This document shows, one piece after another, positions 47,554 through 59,200 of a stretch of 64,000 bases of DNA. The stretch spans positions 1,906,501-1,970,500 of the forward strand of contig NC_135556.1 in assembly GCF_964340395.1 (NCBI RefSeq). Direction: 5' to 3'. The stretch's first letter is position 1; the number at the start of each line of letters is the position of its first letter. This stretch comes from Glandiceps talaboti (taxonomy: Eukaryota; Hemichordata; Enteropneusta; Spengelidae). The position numbers and the translations under genes are program-made. The notes below the pieces were generated by a model that saw only the letters and a list, made by a program, of their open reading frames with translations, ran no database searches and was not told the origin of the DNA.

Positions 47554-50027
47554 CAGCGATCCCTATAGTACTACTGAGCCTCAGTTCAGTTGTGCTGATA
47601 GTACTACACAAACATTTATTCACAGTTGCGAATTCATTTTCTCTCGAAAGCCATAGTTTATTACATCACGTAATTCAACGATTTTTGGGGATAAGTGCTT
47701 TGTATACACATGTAGAACATACCTGCAGAAGATTTACAAACCTGCTGTCCCATGGTTGTCATACATGGTGATATGACATTTTCAAAGATTCTATATGACT
47801 GCAAGGACTACGTTCAAATCCTATCTCTGTCAAGGATTTTACTACGTGCATCAGCACCCAGTATATCATTCGATTCAAATCCACACATACTAGAATTCTT
47901 CGTTCATAGATTTTGAAAAATGTTGAGACAGATAGCTTTAAAATGTGACAAAAATCCCAAGATTTGTGAATTTTCAGGAAAATCAGTCTATGCACATCCA
48001 GATGTGCAAACGCAGTTTGTTTTCATTTCAGCTGATTGTCACATGTAGTGGCTTTTCCGACGACATAAGTTCATGAATTAAGAGAATTGAAAAAAAACAC
48101 CAAAATTTGGCCAAAAATGGAATTTTATTAATATTACTGTGGTATACGATAGAAATGCTGTAGGAAAAAAATCAAAAATACTAAAAATAGCAGAATTTCG
48201 ATTTCCAGAAATAGCTAGTTGTGAACGAGGTTGTCGTGCATTACCACATCAGCAAATTTTTACGTGGCGATTTTGCCACCAATATTGATCATACAAAATC
48301 AAAACTCCATAAATGAACCACAAAGTACTCTCCCTTTCAAAATGTGGTAATTTTAGAATGAGTATTATCATTTTTATTGACGACTCACTCTGTCAAAAAT
48401 CGTCCCCTCCAGCGATCGACCATACACTTTCAGGCAAGGAATGATTTGATCAAATTCGCGAAAGCATATACTGCAATGAACCATTATGTACAAGGAGTGC
48501 AGAATTTTGATTTGAAGTTTACAACCCTCAAACAAACACTTGTCATTTGGGTGCACAATGCATAGAATTATGACTATAGCACATATTACATTGCTTGTTT
48601 GATGTCAATAGTGTCTTTTGAAAAGTGGCAGTTTACTTAAAGTCTCGTTGACTGATTTCCAATATGGCATCGGTCACAATGCTCATTAACATATTAATTT
48701 TTTTTTTTAATTACAAAATAAAAAAATCATCAAAAATAGAAAAGATGTGCTGACTTGAAATTAACAAATCTGAGTAAGCTACCCTCTGCGCATCAACACA
48801 CCAGATACTCATCAAAGCAATCTGACAAGTAGTATTTGAGGAGATGATGAAAATATCATTTTTGAAAAAAAAAATTGTAAAAAATTGAAAATGGCACAGA
48901 TCAACTTGGCATGAACAAATCTGAATAGCCTCCCCCAGGGAACATACACACCAAATATCGAAGAATTCTGACTGTCACTTTCGGAGTAGATGATGAAAAT
49001 AAAAAAAGTTGATGGACACCAATGATCACTTATACCTCTATATATACCTATACCCATCTATACCTAAAGCTACGCTTTCAGCTTTCACTGACAACGGAGC
49101 TAATAAAGTGGTTGTGGTTTCATATGATGAAACTGTGGTCCTCTATACACTTTTTAAAAAAATACCGCCAATGGCATTGTAGCACAACTGTACAGTTTTT
49201 AAAATGTTTATCCATATGCTAGTCCATGCTAACAATAGGTGTTCATTTGCTAAATCACTATCCAGTTGGGCTATGGGCGTGGTCTTGTTGCTAGGCAAAT
49301 TTACATACATTTTTTGAATGTTTATTCGATAGTCTATTAATCCCTGTTCTTATCTTTGTGAAATACATGACCGTTTGGCTGTTGCTATGGGCGTGGTCAT
49401 GGTTGCTAGGGTATTTCCATACATTTTTTGAATGTTTACTCATTTGCCTCATGATGTTGTCATTTGACCAAAATATACTGCATTTGGTTGTTGCGAAGGG
49501 TGTGGTCGTGGTTGCTAGGGCAAATTTTGTCAAAATGTTTTGAAGAAAATTTGCAGAATAACACTTTCAGAAACAGCTCACCAAGTTTCAGACTCATTCA
49601 CTTAGTACTTTTTGAGATATAAGTTTTTGACCAAAAATGAACATTTTTACACCTAATTTGCATATCACTCATGGAATCATTGTATGAATATTACTTAGTC
49701 CATACATCCCTAGATGCATTCCCATTAAATTTCAACCTAATCTGTTCAGTAGTTTTGGAATTATAGATTTTTAACCAAAAAGACACATTTTTACCCCTAA
49801 TTTGCATATTACTGATGGAATCATCATGTCATGAAGAAATCTTACTTTACAGCAGCTCCTGAACTTTGGAACTCTCTACCCCTGGACATTAAAACCTCTC
49901 CTAATGTAAACATTTTCAAAAGACGCTTGAAAATTCACATATTTCAGAGAGCTTTTTCATCTTCTTTCTAACTCTAAGCGCCACTGAACATTGTTTTCTT
50001 TGGATATTTGGCACTGTATAAATTTAT

Positions 50028-50072
<45 letters not shown>

Positions 50073-50601
50073 GTTGCACTTTCAAACAGTGTAACAATTT
50101 CTAGTACAGTGATGCCTTGATACTCGTTACAATGTTACAATAATCATGTTAACAGGCCTACTGTTACAATATGGCTATGTTTTGTTGCCAATATGACGAA
50201 CAGAGTACGGTGGCAATATCCAAACATAGTATTTCACGATCAAAAATATTGCAATTCGAATTTCAATTTCTTAACAAATTTAACCGAAAACACTGTTTTT
50301 GGACAAAAATGCCCAAAATAATGACGACACTCACCTTGACTTTAGGACTCTTAATCTCACCAAATCTCCAATTATACTCTATTTGGTGTTGTCTCATAAA
50401 AGCACTCTTCCATGGACTTCTAGGCACCCCTGAGTTAGAACGCCGTCTGGTTTGTTTACCATTCACTTCTTCTATACCAGTTTCTCTACACTTCTCCCGC
50501 CATAGAAGATTGTCTTCACATAGAATTCTCCAGTACTGACAGGTCTGCGCAGCTCTCAGTAAATCTCTTGGTTCAAGGAAGGATAGGACATAGAGGGCAA
50601 G
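33171..50601 (-). CDS. FBXW7: F-box/WD repeat-containing protein 7 (Fbw7/Cdc4/Ago), C-terminal 424 residues
   Basis: FBXW7 is the substrate-recognition subunit of the SCF (SKP1-CUL1-F-box) ubiquitin ligase and binds phosphodegrons in proteins such as cyclin E, MYC and Notch (family knowledge). Six exons in transcript order: 50601-50335, 44297-44184, 41808-41627, 40971-40746, 38847-38637, 33445-33171; 1275 nt including the stop, with all phases consistent. The F-box remainder ([20 protein letters not shown]), the linker and eight WD40 repeats follow the vertebrate protein almost residue for residue. The degron-contacting arginines matching human R465, R479 and R505 are present in [15 protein letters not shown] and [12 protein letters not shown]. 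The C-terminus is [14 protein letters not shown] plus a short tail. The N-terminal, dimerisation and early F-box exons are above 64000. The introns are packed with minisatellites. Confidence 0.97.
33619..34053. repeat. 29-bp minisatellite, 15 copies
   Basis: The unit is GTAGTAAACATGGTTACCGT followed by GGTCACTGT; 435 bases equal exactly 15 x 29. It runs without a break into the 35-bp array and shares both its ends (GTA-TA-ACATGGTTA and GTCACTGT). It is in the last FBXW7 intron. Confidence 0.95.
34054..38175. repeat. 35-bp minisatellite, about 118 copies
   Basis: The unit begins GTAATACACATGGTTATCTT, then ATAAGT or ACAAGT and GGTCACTGT or AGTCACTGT. Variable sites (ACATGG/ACTTGG, TAT/TAC, AGT/GGT/GTT) are mixed along the array. 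One unit near 34857 is shortened by 14 bases and one near 36182 has a small CA insertion. It fills most of the 5.2-kb last FBXW7 intron. Confidence 0.96.
38165..38530 (-). pseudogene. Non-LTR retrotransposon fragment (region before the RT domain)
   Basis: Minus-strand translation gives [17 protein letters not shown], a stop, then [40 protein letters not shown] and [19 protein letters not shown]. The PW-T-GIL-SIKKK-LF...Y..YRN.L...R.AKK pattern is the linker between endonuclease and RT in L2/CR1/jockey-type ORF2. It is broken by a stop and truncated at the array edge (38175). Confidence 0.75.
38637..38847 (-). CDS. FBXW7: FBXW7 exon: WD40 repeats 5-7 (211 nt)
   Basis: The acceptor TGTAATTTTTCAG precedes 38847 and the donor GTAAAG follows 38637. 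It encodes [40 protein letters not shown] and [11 protein letters not shown] plus one base. It directly precedes the intron that carries the 29/35-bp arrays. Confidence 0.96.
38860..40745. other. FBXW7 intron: repeats and simple sequence
   Basis: 39044-39056 is a C run. 39290-39720 is an interspersed repeat with three or four internal units around AGTTTCATCAAATTTG and TTAATTATGCAAAT. 39960-40400 matches the family at 2240-2760. 40534-40690 is (CA)n then (CATA)n and ATGT sequence, whose ORFs read YVCM or HTYI only by composition. No further exon was seen. Confidence 0.65.
40746..40971 (-). CDS. FBXW7: FBXW7 exon: WD40 repeats 3-5 (226 nt)
   Basis: The acceptor AATTCACAG precedes 40971 and the donor GTAAGG follows 40746. 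The first base completes Lys; then [38 protein letters not shown] and [13 protein letters not shown]. It contains the residues equivalent to human R479 and R505, the phosphate-binding arginines most often altered in tumours. Confidence 0.96.
40972..41626. other. FBXW7 intron with a ~40-bp GGGTTAAGATGGGCC repeat
   Basis: About five loose units (41097-41275) contain AGGGTTAAGATGGGCCAG and AAATCAAGCTAGGG. They are followed by GGGTTACACTCCTAACTT units (41288-41390) with a G run. The remainder is unremarkable. Confidence 0.65.
41627..41808 (-). CDS. FBXW7: FBXW7 exon: WD40 repeat 2 and part of 3 (182 nt)
   Basis: The acceptor TTGATTTTCAG precedes 41808 and the donor is AA/GTAAGT after 41627. It begins [17 protein letters not shown], includes [11 protein letters not shown] and ends [14 protein letters not shown] plus AA of a Lys codon. 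The Arg in TVRCM corresponds to human R465. Confidence 0.95.
41937..44124. mobile_element. Second CAGGGTTCG-end TIR element (in an FBXW7 intron)
   Basis: The left end is CAGGGTTCATACAC (41937-41950) followed by GGGCTTTCCAGGG. The right end holds TTTTCCAGGG clusters (44034-44108) and a degenerate ATGCAAACACTG (44113-44124). The flanks TTAACT and TTAATT suggest a TTAA-type target as in the copy at 27-2010. The two copies share an internal block (TAACAGRCCTACTGTTAC, 43778 and complement near 437). Nested inside is the end of a TA-GCACAACTG element (43360-43575). A 113-codon ORF at 42284-42625 shows no known domain. Confidence 0.6.
43360..43575 (+). mobile_element. TA-GCACAACTG family, 3' fragment
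   Basis: It ends CCTCAGTTCAGTTGTGCTA after a short CA tract and GGTTTTTGACTTTAAGTCG, matching 29950-30175. It is nested in the element 41937-44124. Confidence 0.75.
44184..44297 (-). CDS. FBXW7: FBXW7 exon: WD40 repeat 1 (114 nt)
   Basis: Acceptor GACTTACAG ends at 44298 and the donor GTAAGT follows 44184. It encodes 38 residues in phase 0 from [17 protein letters not shown] to [11 protein letters not shown]. It lies between a 2.2-kb TIR element (below) and the 30-bp minisatellite (above). Confidence 0.95.
44398..45888. repeat. 30-bp minisatellite, about 49 copies
   Basis: The unit is GCCTTTGTCATAATATACAT followed by AGCACCATTT, with AGCAACATTT and ATCACTGTTT variants; two places carry an extra GGCATTTGCC step. 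The period is a multiple of three and no frame contains a stop within the unit in several frames. Long ORFs therefore appear on both strands (10-residue periods such as [10 protein letters not shown] and [10 protein letters not shown]). These are by-products. The array lies in the FBXW7 intron 44298-50334. Confidence 0.96.
45889..46426. other. FBXW7 intron, old interspersed sequence
   Basis: It contains GAAGGTCAAGGTCAAGGTCA and AATATGGCCACCATTTTG, as in the worn family at 8800-9500. No gene was seen. Confidence 0.5.
46427..46806. repeat. 35-bp minisatellite, about 11 copies
   Basis: The unit is GGTTGGAATGGGCCATTCCT followed by ATAGCCCCTCTGGAC, with GGATGGATGG replacing GGACGGTTGG in some copies. 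Each unit contains the near-palindrome GGAATGGGCCATTCC, so every unit can form a short hairpin. It seems to grow out of the tail of an element ending TTCAGTTGTGCTAA (46828). Confidence 0.93.
46972..49102 (+). mobile_element. TA-GCTCCGCTG family TIR element, second full-length copy
   Basis: It starts TAGCTCCGCTGTTC (46972) and ends ACAACGGAGCTA (49102), matching 21827-23672 across most of its length. It carries a nested TA-GCACAACTG fragment (47455-47597) and about 0.5 kb with no match in the other copy (47600-48200). A short extra start of the same family is just upstream (46848-46945). It is in an FBXW7 intron. Confidence 0.72.
47455..47597 (+). mobile_element. TA-GCACAACTG family, 3' fragment with (CA)n
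   Basis: GGTTTTGACTTTAAGTTG, then a (CA)n run (47518-47551), then CCTCAGTTCAGTTGTGCT. It is the last ~140 bases of the family. Confidence 0.75.
49180..49851 (+). mobile_element. TA-GCACAACTG family, 3'-truncated copy
   Basis: It begins TAGCACAACTGTACAG and follows 29108 onward with fewer internal units. It is cut at 49851, where the L2-like tail begins. Confidence 0.75.
49852..50071 (+). mobile_element. L2/CR1-type 3' end with (TAGA)n tail, second copy
   Basis: From AGCAGCTCCTGAACTTTGGA this is nearly identical to 742-945: [14 protein letters not shown]..., the stop, the AAGCGCCACTGAACATTG 3' UTR and the TAGA tail (about 50029-50071, longer than in the first copy). It is heavily 5'-truncated. 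Confidence 0.88.
50072..50230. mobile_element. Internal fragment of the CAGGGTTCG-end element
   Basis: GTAACAATTTCTAGTACAGTG and TAACAGGCCTACTGTTACAA match the internal block of the copies at 27-2010 and 41937-44124. It abuts the L2-like tail, as the same block does at about 430-495 and 946-970 in the first copy. Confidence 0.65.
50335..50601 (-). CDS. FBXW7: FBXW7 exon: F-box remainder and linker (267 nt)
   Basis: Minus-strand acceptor GCGTCTTTCAG precedes 50601 and the donor GTGAGT follows 50335. It encodes 89 residues in phase 0: [20 protein letters not shown], then [16 protein letters not shown], a basic linker ([11 protein letters not shown]) and [17 protein letters not shown] up to SPKVK. 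The linker and the final VK differ from my recollection of vertebrate FBXW7, where SPK is followed directly by VLKGH. Confidence 0.95.
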
Positions 50602-50840
50602 CTGAAAGACGCCAGGAATAAGAAATAGTCAGATAATAATACATCAAAACATGTAATATGAATACAAAATACTTAATATGAATTCAAAATCCTTAATATG
50701 AATACAAAATACTTACTATGAATACAAAATACTTAATATATCCATTATCCTGTTATGTTATTACTTAGCAATCATAAATCAAGCACACTTCAACTAAATA
50801 CTTAAATATATCTGAAATATATAAGACTACAATAGCGTTG
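50602..50840. other. FBXW7 intron edge with AATATGAATACAAAATACTT units
   Basis: 50650-50740 has four to five loose copies of TAATATGAATACAAAATACT. Nothing else was recognised. Confidence 0.6.
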
Positions 50841-52124
50841 TAGCACAACTGTACAGTTTTTAAAAATGTTTAACCACATGCTGATCCACGCTAGATATAG
50901 GTGTTCATTTGCTGAATGACTATCATTAGCCCATCCAACCCTCTTGTTATCTTTGCAATATATGTGATCATTTGGCTGTTTTTATGCGCGTAGTCATATT
51001 GCTAGACACATTTTCATACATTTTTTGAATGTTCGTTCCCTTGTCTATGAATCCCTGATGTTATCTTTGCAATATACATGATCATTTGGCAGTTGCTATG
51101 GGTGTAGTATTGTTGCTAGGTGTATTTGCATACATTTGTTGAATGTTTATTCAAATGTCTATTAATCCCTGTTGCTATCTTTGCAATATACACAATCATT
51201 TGGCTGTTACTTTGGGCGTGGTCTTGTTGCTAGGTACATTTACATACATTTTTTCAATGTTTATTCACTTGTCTATTAATCCCTGTTCTTATCTTTGCAA
51301 TATATGTGATCATTTTGTTGTTGCCATGGGCATGGCCTTGTTGCTAGGCATATTTGAATACACTTTTTGAATGTTTGTTCACTTGTCTAAGAATCCCTGT
51401 TATCTTTGAGAAATACACCACCATTTGGCTGTTGCTATGGGCATAGTCATGGTTGCTAGGGATATTTTTGCATACATTTCTAGAATGTTTACTCACATGC
51501 CTACCAGATGATGTTATAAAAAACCAAAATATACTGCCATTTGGTTGTTGCTAAGGGTTAGGTCATGGTTGCTAGGGCCAATTGTGCCAAAATGTTTTGA
51601 AGAAAATCTGCAGAATAACACTTTTAGAAACACAACTCACTAAGTTTCAGTCTTTTTGAGATATAAACTTTTGACCAAAATTCTCATTTATACACTTAAT
51701 TTGCATATCACTGATGAAATCATAATATGCTTAATATTTCTTTATCTATACACCTCCAGATATATCCTCATTAAATTTTAGCCCAATCTGCTTAGTAGTT
51801 TTTTACTAAAAAGACACATTTTTTGCCCTAATTTGCATATCACTGATGGAATCATCATGTCATGAACAATTTTTAATATAAACACCCCTAAGAATTCTCC
51901 CACCAATTTTCAGACTGATCTGCCAATTAGTTTTTGAGTTTAAGTCTTTTGGCCAAAAATCACATTTTTTGACCCAAATCACACACCTTTCAAAAGATCA
52001 TTTTGATTTGAACAATTACCCAACTAGACACCCAAGATAATACACCCACCAAATATCATGGCAATCAGTTACCCAACTAGACAGCCAAGATAATACACCC
52101 ACCAAATATCATGGCAATCAGTCC
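50841..52124 (+). mobile_element. TA-GCACAACTG family, longest copy, 3' end missing
   Basis: It begins TAGCACAACTGTACAG and has about five internal units of roughly 110-120 bp (CATTTGGCTGTT...GTTGCTAGG...TTTTTTGAATG). It carries a small duplicated block near the end (CACCAAATATCATGGCAATC twice, 52050-52121). It stops without the CAGTTGTGCTA terminus. Confidence 0.75.
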
Positions 52125-53260
52125 GACTGTAGAATGTCAATAATAATGAAATTCACCGTATTCTAGGAATAACTACACAGTCATATGAAATGTGTGTATA
52201 TCTCTCTTTTACTGCACATTGCTTGAAAGCTAAGGTTGCTGAACTGCAGCTAATTTATCACAGTGTACTCATCTCAAATAACATAGTTTCCTACTAACAC
52301 TGCGCAAAATACAAGACTTTCACTATCAGTGATGTAAACATTACGATTGATTTTATCACTGTGACACTAACAATGTCCTCTGGTCTGGTACATTCTAAAT
52401 GTTGATGATTCACACCCAAAACTCTGCAATGAAATGTTTCATGTCAACCCTCACATCTGTTTTCATTTTCATGTCTCAGTAGATCTCTTTCATCATAATG
52501 GTTATTTACAACATCCATGGGAGAGACAGCAATGTTTTCACAGTCTGTCTGACAAACCTACAGTACAGATCAAGCATAATGGGATAGTGTGCATGAACTA
52601 TGCTTGCATCTTTATGGCATCATGCTGGAAAAGTTCATGAACAATGCTCTTGGGGATTAGTGTATGTAAACAGCATTCAATTTGCACCTTTGAGGTGTCC
52701 ACAGAGCACCTCATTAATGGTGCGTCTAGTTAACAATGCATCAGCATCTCATTATAAACATTGCATCTAGATAGCAGAGTACATGATTATTACTAAGTCG
52801 CAAAGCATGTGTGCATAAAGTGGTTTATTCTGTATCAGAGATGCAAGCACTGTACCATGCAGATGCTTTGATGATGCAACAACAACAGCACATCAATGCA
52901 TAGTTAGCACCCCAATTGTCCAAGAATGATCCTTTTGTGATGCAAGCACTCAGGTGATGTTTTATGTGAGCTGCACTGTAATGTGACTGTATTACTGATT
53001 ACCCTGACAGCTTAATATGAAACCCAGCTATTATGTGGCTGGTATTACTGTTTATATTTACAGTTTGATGGAAAGCAAGGAAACACTGTTAAATATACTT
53101 GAGATATCATGTCTATATTACTTTGGTTTATATAATCGTCATCAAATTTACAAGTCTAGTAGTATACTAGTGCAGCTTTTGGTATAGTGAATGGATACTA
53201 ATACTATTTGTACAAAATTTAACAAACTCCTTACAAGAATTTCCCTTCTTGCTGCTGCTG
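52125..53260. other. FBXW7 intron, nothing recognised
   Basis: Unique-looking sequence without an exon that fits FBXW7 and without a repeat shared with the rest of the window. Confidence 0.5.
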
Positions 53261-56200
53261 TACACCCTAACAAACTTCCATTTACTCTGTTGTCCACCTT
53301 AACAGACTTCTATTTACTCTGTTCTATACCTTTACAGACTTCTATTTACTCTGTTCTATACCTTTACAGACTTCTATTTACTCTGTTCTATACCCTAACA
53401 GACTTCTATTTACTCTGTTCTATACCTTTACAGACTTCTATTTACTCTGTTCTACACCCTAACAGACTTCTATTTACTCTGTTCTATACCCTAACAGACG
53501 TCTATTTACTCTGTTCTACACCCTAACAGACTTCTATTTACTCTGTTCTATACCCTAACAGACTTCTATTTACTCTGTTCTATACCCTAACAGACTTCTA
53601 TTTACTCTGTTCTATACCTTTACAGACTTCTATTTACTCTGTTCTATACCTTTACAGACTTCTATTTACTCTGTTCTATACCCTAACAGACTTCTATTTA
53701 CTCTGTTCTATACCTTTACAGACTTCTATTTACTCTGTTCTATACCTTTACAGACTTCTATTTACTCTGTTCTATACCTTTACAGACTTCTATTTACTCT
53801 GTTCTATACCTTTACAGACTTCTATTTACTCTGTTCTATACCCTAACAGACTTCTATTTACTCTGTTCTACACCCTAACAGACGTCTATTTACTCTGTTC
53901 TACACCCTAACAGACTTCTATTTACTCTGTTCTATACCATAACAGACTTCTATTTACTCTGTTCTATACCTTTACAGACTTCTATTTACTCTGTTCTATG
54001 CCTTTACAGACTTCTATTTACTCTGTTCTATACCCTAACAGACTTCTATTTACTCTGTTCTATACCCTAACAGACTTCTATTTACTCTGTTCTATACCCT
54101 AACAGACTTCTATTTACTCTGTTCTATACCCTAACAGACTTCTATTTACTCTGTTCTATACCCTAACAGACTTCTATTTACTCTGTTCTATACCCTAACA
54201 GACTTCTATTTACTCTGTTCTATACCTTTACAGACTTCTATTTACTCTGTTCTATACCTTTACAGACTTCTATTTACTCTGTTCTACACCCTAACAGACT
54301 TCTATTTACTCTGTTCTACACCCTAACAGACTTCTATTTACTCTGTTCTATACCTTTACAGACTTCTATTTACTCTGTTCTACACCCTAACAGACTTCTA
54401 TTTACTCTGTTCTATACCTTTACAGACTTCTATTTACTCTGTTCTATACCCTAACAGACTTCTATTTACTCTGTTCTATACCTTTACAGACTTCTATCTA
54501 CTCTGTTCTATACCTTTACAGACTTCTATTTACTCTGTTCTATACCCTAACAGACTTCTATTTACTCTGTTCTATACCCTAACAGACTTCTATTTACTCT
54601 GTTCTATACCTTTACAGATTTCTATCTACTCTGTTCTATACCTTTACAGACTTCTATTTACTCTGTTCTATACCCTAACAGACTTCTATTTACTCTGTTC
54701 TATACCTTTACAGACTTCTATTTACTCTGTTCTATACCTTTACAGACTTCTATTTACTCTGTTCTACACCCTAACAGACTTCTATCTACTCTGTTCTATA
54801 CCCTAACAGACTTCTATTTACTCTGTTCTATACCCTAACAGACTTCTATTTACTCTGTTCTATACCTTTACAGACTTCTATTTACTCTGTTCTATACCTT
54901 TACAGACTTCTATTTACTCTGTTCTACACCCTAACAGACTTCTATTTACTCTGTTGTCCACCTTAACAGACTTCTATTTACTCTGTTCTATACCTTTACA
55001 GACTTCTATTTACTCTGTTCTACACCCTAACAGACTTCTATTTACTCTGTTCTACACCCTAACAGACTTCTATTTACTCTGTTCTATACCTTTACAGACT
55101 TCTATTTACTCTGTTCTATACCCTAACAGACTTCTATTTACTCTGTTCTATACCCTAACAGACTTCTATTTACTCTGTTCTACACCCTAACAGACTTCTA
55201 TTTACTCTGTTCTATACCTTTACAGACTTCTATTTACTCTGTTCTATACCCTAACAGACTTCTATTTACTCTGTTCTATACCCTAACAGACTTCTATTTA
55301 CTCTGTTCTATACCCTAACAGACTTCTATTTACTCTGTTCTATACCCTAACAGACTTCTATTTACTCTGTTCTATACCTTTACAGACTTCTATTTACTCT
55401 GTTCTATACCCTAACAGACTTCTATTTACTCTGTTCTATACCCTAACAGACTTCTATTTACTCTGTTCTATACCTTTACAGACTTCTATTTACTCTGTTC
55501 TATACCCTAACAGACTTCTATTTACTCTGTTCTATACCTTTACAGACTTCTATTTACTCTGTTCTATACCTTTACAGACTTCTATTTACTCTGTTCTACA
55601 CCCTAACAGACTTCTATTTACTCTGTTCTACACCCTAACAGACTTCTATTTACTCTGTTCTATACCTTTACAGACTTCTATTTACTCTGTTCTACACCCT
55701 AACAGACTTCTATTTACTCTGTTCTATACCTTTACAGACTTCTATTTACTCAGTTCTATACCTTTACAGACTTCTATTTACTCTGTTCTATACCCTAACA
55801 GACTTCTATTTACTCTGTTCTATACCCTAACAGACTTCTATTTACTCTGTTCTATACCCTAACAGACTTCTATTTACTCTGTTCTATACCTTTACAGACT
55901 TCTATTTACTCTGTTCTATACCCTAACAGACTTCTATTTACTCTGTTCTATACCCTAACAGACTTCTATTTACTCTGTTCTATACCATAACAGACTTCTA
56001 TTTACTCTGTTCTATACCTTTACAGACTTCTATTTACTCTGTTCTATACCTTTACAGACTTCTATTTACTCTGTTCTACACCCTAACAGACTTCTATTTA
56101 CTCTGTTCTACACCCTAACAGACTTCTATTTACTCTGTTCTATACCTTTACAGACTTCTATTTACTCTGTTCTACACCCTAACAGACTTCTATTTACTCT

Positions 56201-59200
56201 GTTCTATACCTTTACAGACTTCTATTTACTCTGTTCTACACCCTAACAGACTTCTATTTACTCTGTTCTACACCCTAACAGACTTCTATTTACTCTGTTG
56301 TCCACCTTAACAGACTTCTATCTACTCTGTTCTATACCCTAACAGACTTCTATTTACTCTGTTCTATACCCTAACAGACTTCTATTTACTCTGTTCTATA
56401 CCCTAACAGACTTCTATTTACTCTGTTCTACACCCTAACAGACTTCTATTTACTCTGTTCTATACCCTAACAGACTTCTATTTACTCTGTTCTATACCTT
56501 TACAGACTTCTATCTACTCTGTTCTATACCTTTACAGACTTCTATTTACTCTGTTCTATACCCTAACAGACTTCTATTTACTCTGTTCTACACCCTAACA
56601 GACTTCTATTTACTCTGTTCTATACCCTAACAGACGTCTATTTACTCTGTTCTATACCCTAACAGACTTCTATTTACTCTGTTCTATACCTTTACAGACT
56701 TCTATTTACTCTGTTCTACACCCTAACAGACTTCTATTTACTCTGTTCTATACCCTAACAGACTTCTATTTACTCTGTTCTACACCCTAACAGACTTCTA
56801 TTTACTCTGTTCTATACCCTAACAGACTTCTATTTACTCTGTTCTATACCCTAACAGACTTCTATTTACTCTGTTCTATACCCTAACAGACTTCTATTTA
56901 CTCTGTTCTATACCCTAACAGACTTCTATTTACTCTGTTCTACACCCTAACAGACTTCTATTTACTCTGTTCTATACCCTAACAGACTTCTATTTACTCT
57001 GTTCTATACCCTAACAGACTTCTATTTACTCTGTTCTATACCTTTACAGACTTCTATTTACTCTGTTCTATACCTTTACAGACTTCTATTTACTCTGTTC
57101 TATACCCTAACAGACTTCTATTTACTCTGTTCTATACCCTAACAGACTTCTATTTACTCTGTTCTATACCTTTACAGACTTCTATTTACTCTGTTCTACA
57201 CCCTAACAGACTTCTATTTACTCTGTTCTATACCTTTACAGACTTCTATTTACTCTGTTCTATACCTTTACAGACTTCTATTTACTCTGTTCTATACCCT
57301 AACAGACTTCTATTTACTCTGTTCTACACCCTAACAGACTTCTATTTACTCTGTTCTATACCTTTACAGACTTCTATTTACTCTGTTCTATACCCTAACA
57401 GACTTCTATTTACTCTGTTCTACACCCTAACAGACTTCTATTTACTCTGTTCTATACCTTTACAGACTTCTATTTACTCTGTTCTATACCCTAACAGACT
57501 TCTATTTACTCTGTTCTATACCCTAACAGACTTCTATTTACTCTGTTCTACACCCTAACAGACTTCTATTTACTCTGTTCTATACCTTTACAGACTTCTA
57601 TTTACTCTGTTCTACACCCTAACAGACTTCTATTTACTCTGTTCTATACCTTTACAGACTTCTATTTACTCTGTTCTACACCCTAACAGACTTCTATTTA
57701 CTCTGTTCTATACCCTAACAGACTTCTATTTACTCTGTTCTACACCCTAACAGACTTCTATTTACTCTGTTCTATACCTTTACAGACTTCTATTTACTCT
57801 GTTCTACACCCTAACAGACTTCTATTTACTCTGTTCTATACCCTAACAGACTTCTATTTACTCTGTTCTATACCCTAACAGACGTCTATTTACTCTGTTC
57901 TATACCCTAACAGACTTCTATTTACTCTGTTCTATACCCTAACAGACTTCTATTTACTCTGTTCTATACCCTAACAGACTTCTATTTACTCTGTTCTATA
58001 CCTTTACAGACTTCTATTTACTCTGTTCTACACCCTAACAGACTTCTATTTACTCTGTTCTATACCTTAACAGACGTCTATTTACTCTGTTCTATACCCT
58101 AACAGACTTCTATTTACTCTGTTCTATACCTTTACAGACTTCTATTTACTCTGTTCTATACCCTAACAGACTTCTATTTACTCTGTTCTACACCCTAACA
58201 GACTTCTATTTACTCTGTTCTATACCCTAACAGACGTCTATTTACTCTGTTCTACACCCTAACAGACTTCTATTTACTCTGTTCTATACCTTAACAGACG
58301 TCTATTTACTCTGTTCTATACCCTAACAGACTTCTATTTACTCTGTTCTATACCTTTACAGACTTCTATTTACTCTGTTCTATACCCTAACAGACTTCTA
58401 TTTACTCTGTTCTATACCCTAACAGACTTCTATTTACTCTGTTCTATACCCTAACAGACGTCTATTTACTCTGTTCTATACCCTAACAGACTTCTATTTA
58501 CTCTGTTCTATACCCTAACAGACTTCTATTTTCTCTGTTCTATACCTTTACAGACTTCTATTTACTCTGTTCTACACCCTAACAGACTTCTATTTACTCT
58601 GTTCTATACCTTTACAGACTTCTATTTACTCTGTTCTATACCCTAACAGACTTCTATTTACTCTGTTCTATACCTTTACAGACTTCTATTTACTCTGTTC
58701 TATACCTTTACAGACTTCTATTTACTCTGTTCTATACCCTAACAGACTTCTATTTACTCTGTTCTATACCTTTACAGACTTCTATTTACTCTGTTCTATA
58801 CCCTAACAGACTTCTATTTACTCTGTTCTACACCCTAACAGACGTCTATTTACTCTGTTCTATACCTTTACAGACTTCTATTTACTCTGTTCTATACCTT
58901 AACAGACTTCTATTTACTCTGTTGTCCACCTTAACAGACTTCTATTTACTCTGTTCTATACCCTAACAGACTTCTATTTACTCTGTTCTATACCTTTACA
59001 GACTTCTATTTACTCTGTTCTATACCTTTACAGACTTCTATTTACTCTGTTCTATACCCTAACAGACTTCTATTTACTCTGTTCTACACCCTAACAGACT
59101 TCTATTTACTCTGTTCTATACCCTAACAGGCTTCTATTTACTCTGTTCTATACCTTTACAGACTTCTATTTACTCTGTTCTATACCTTTACAGACTTCTA

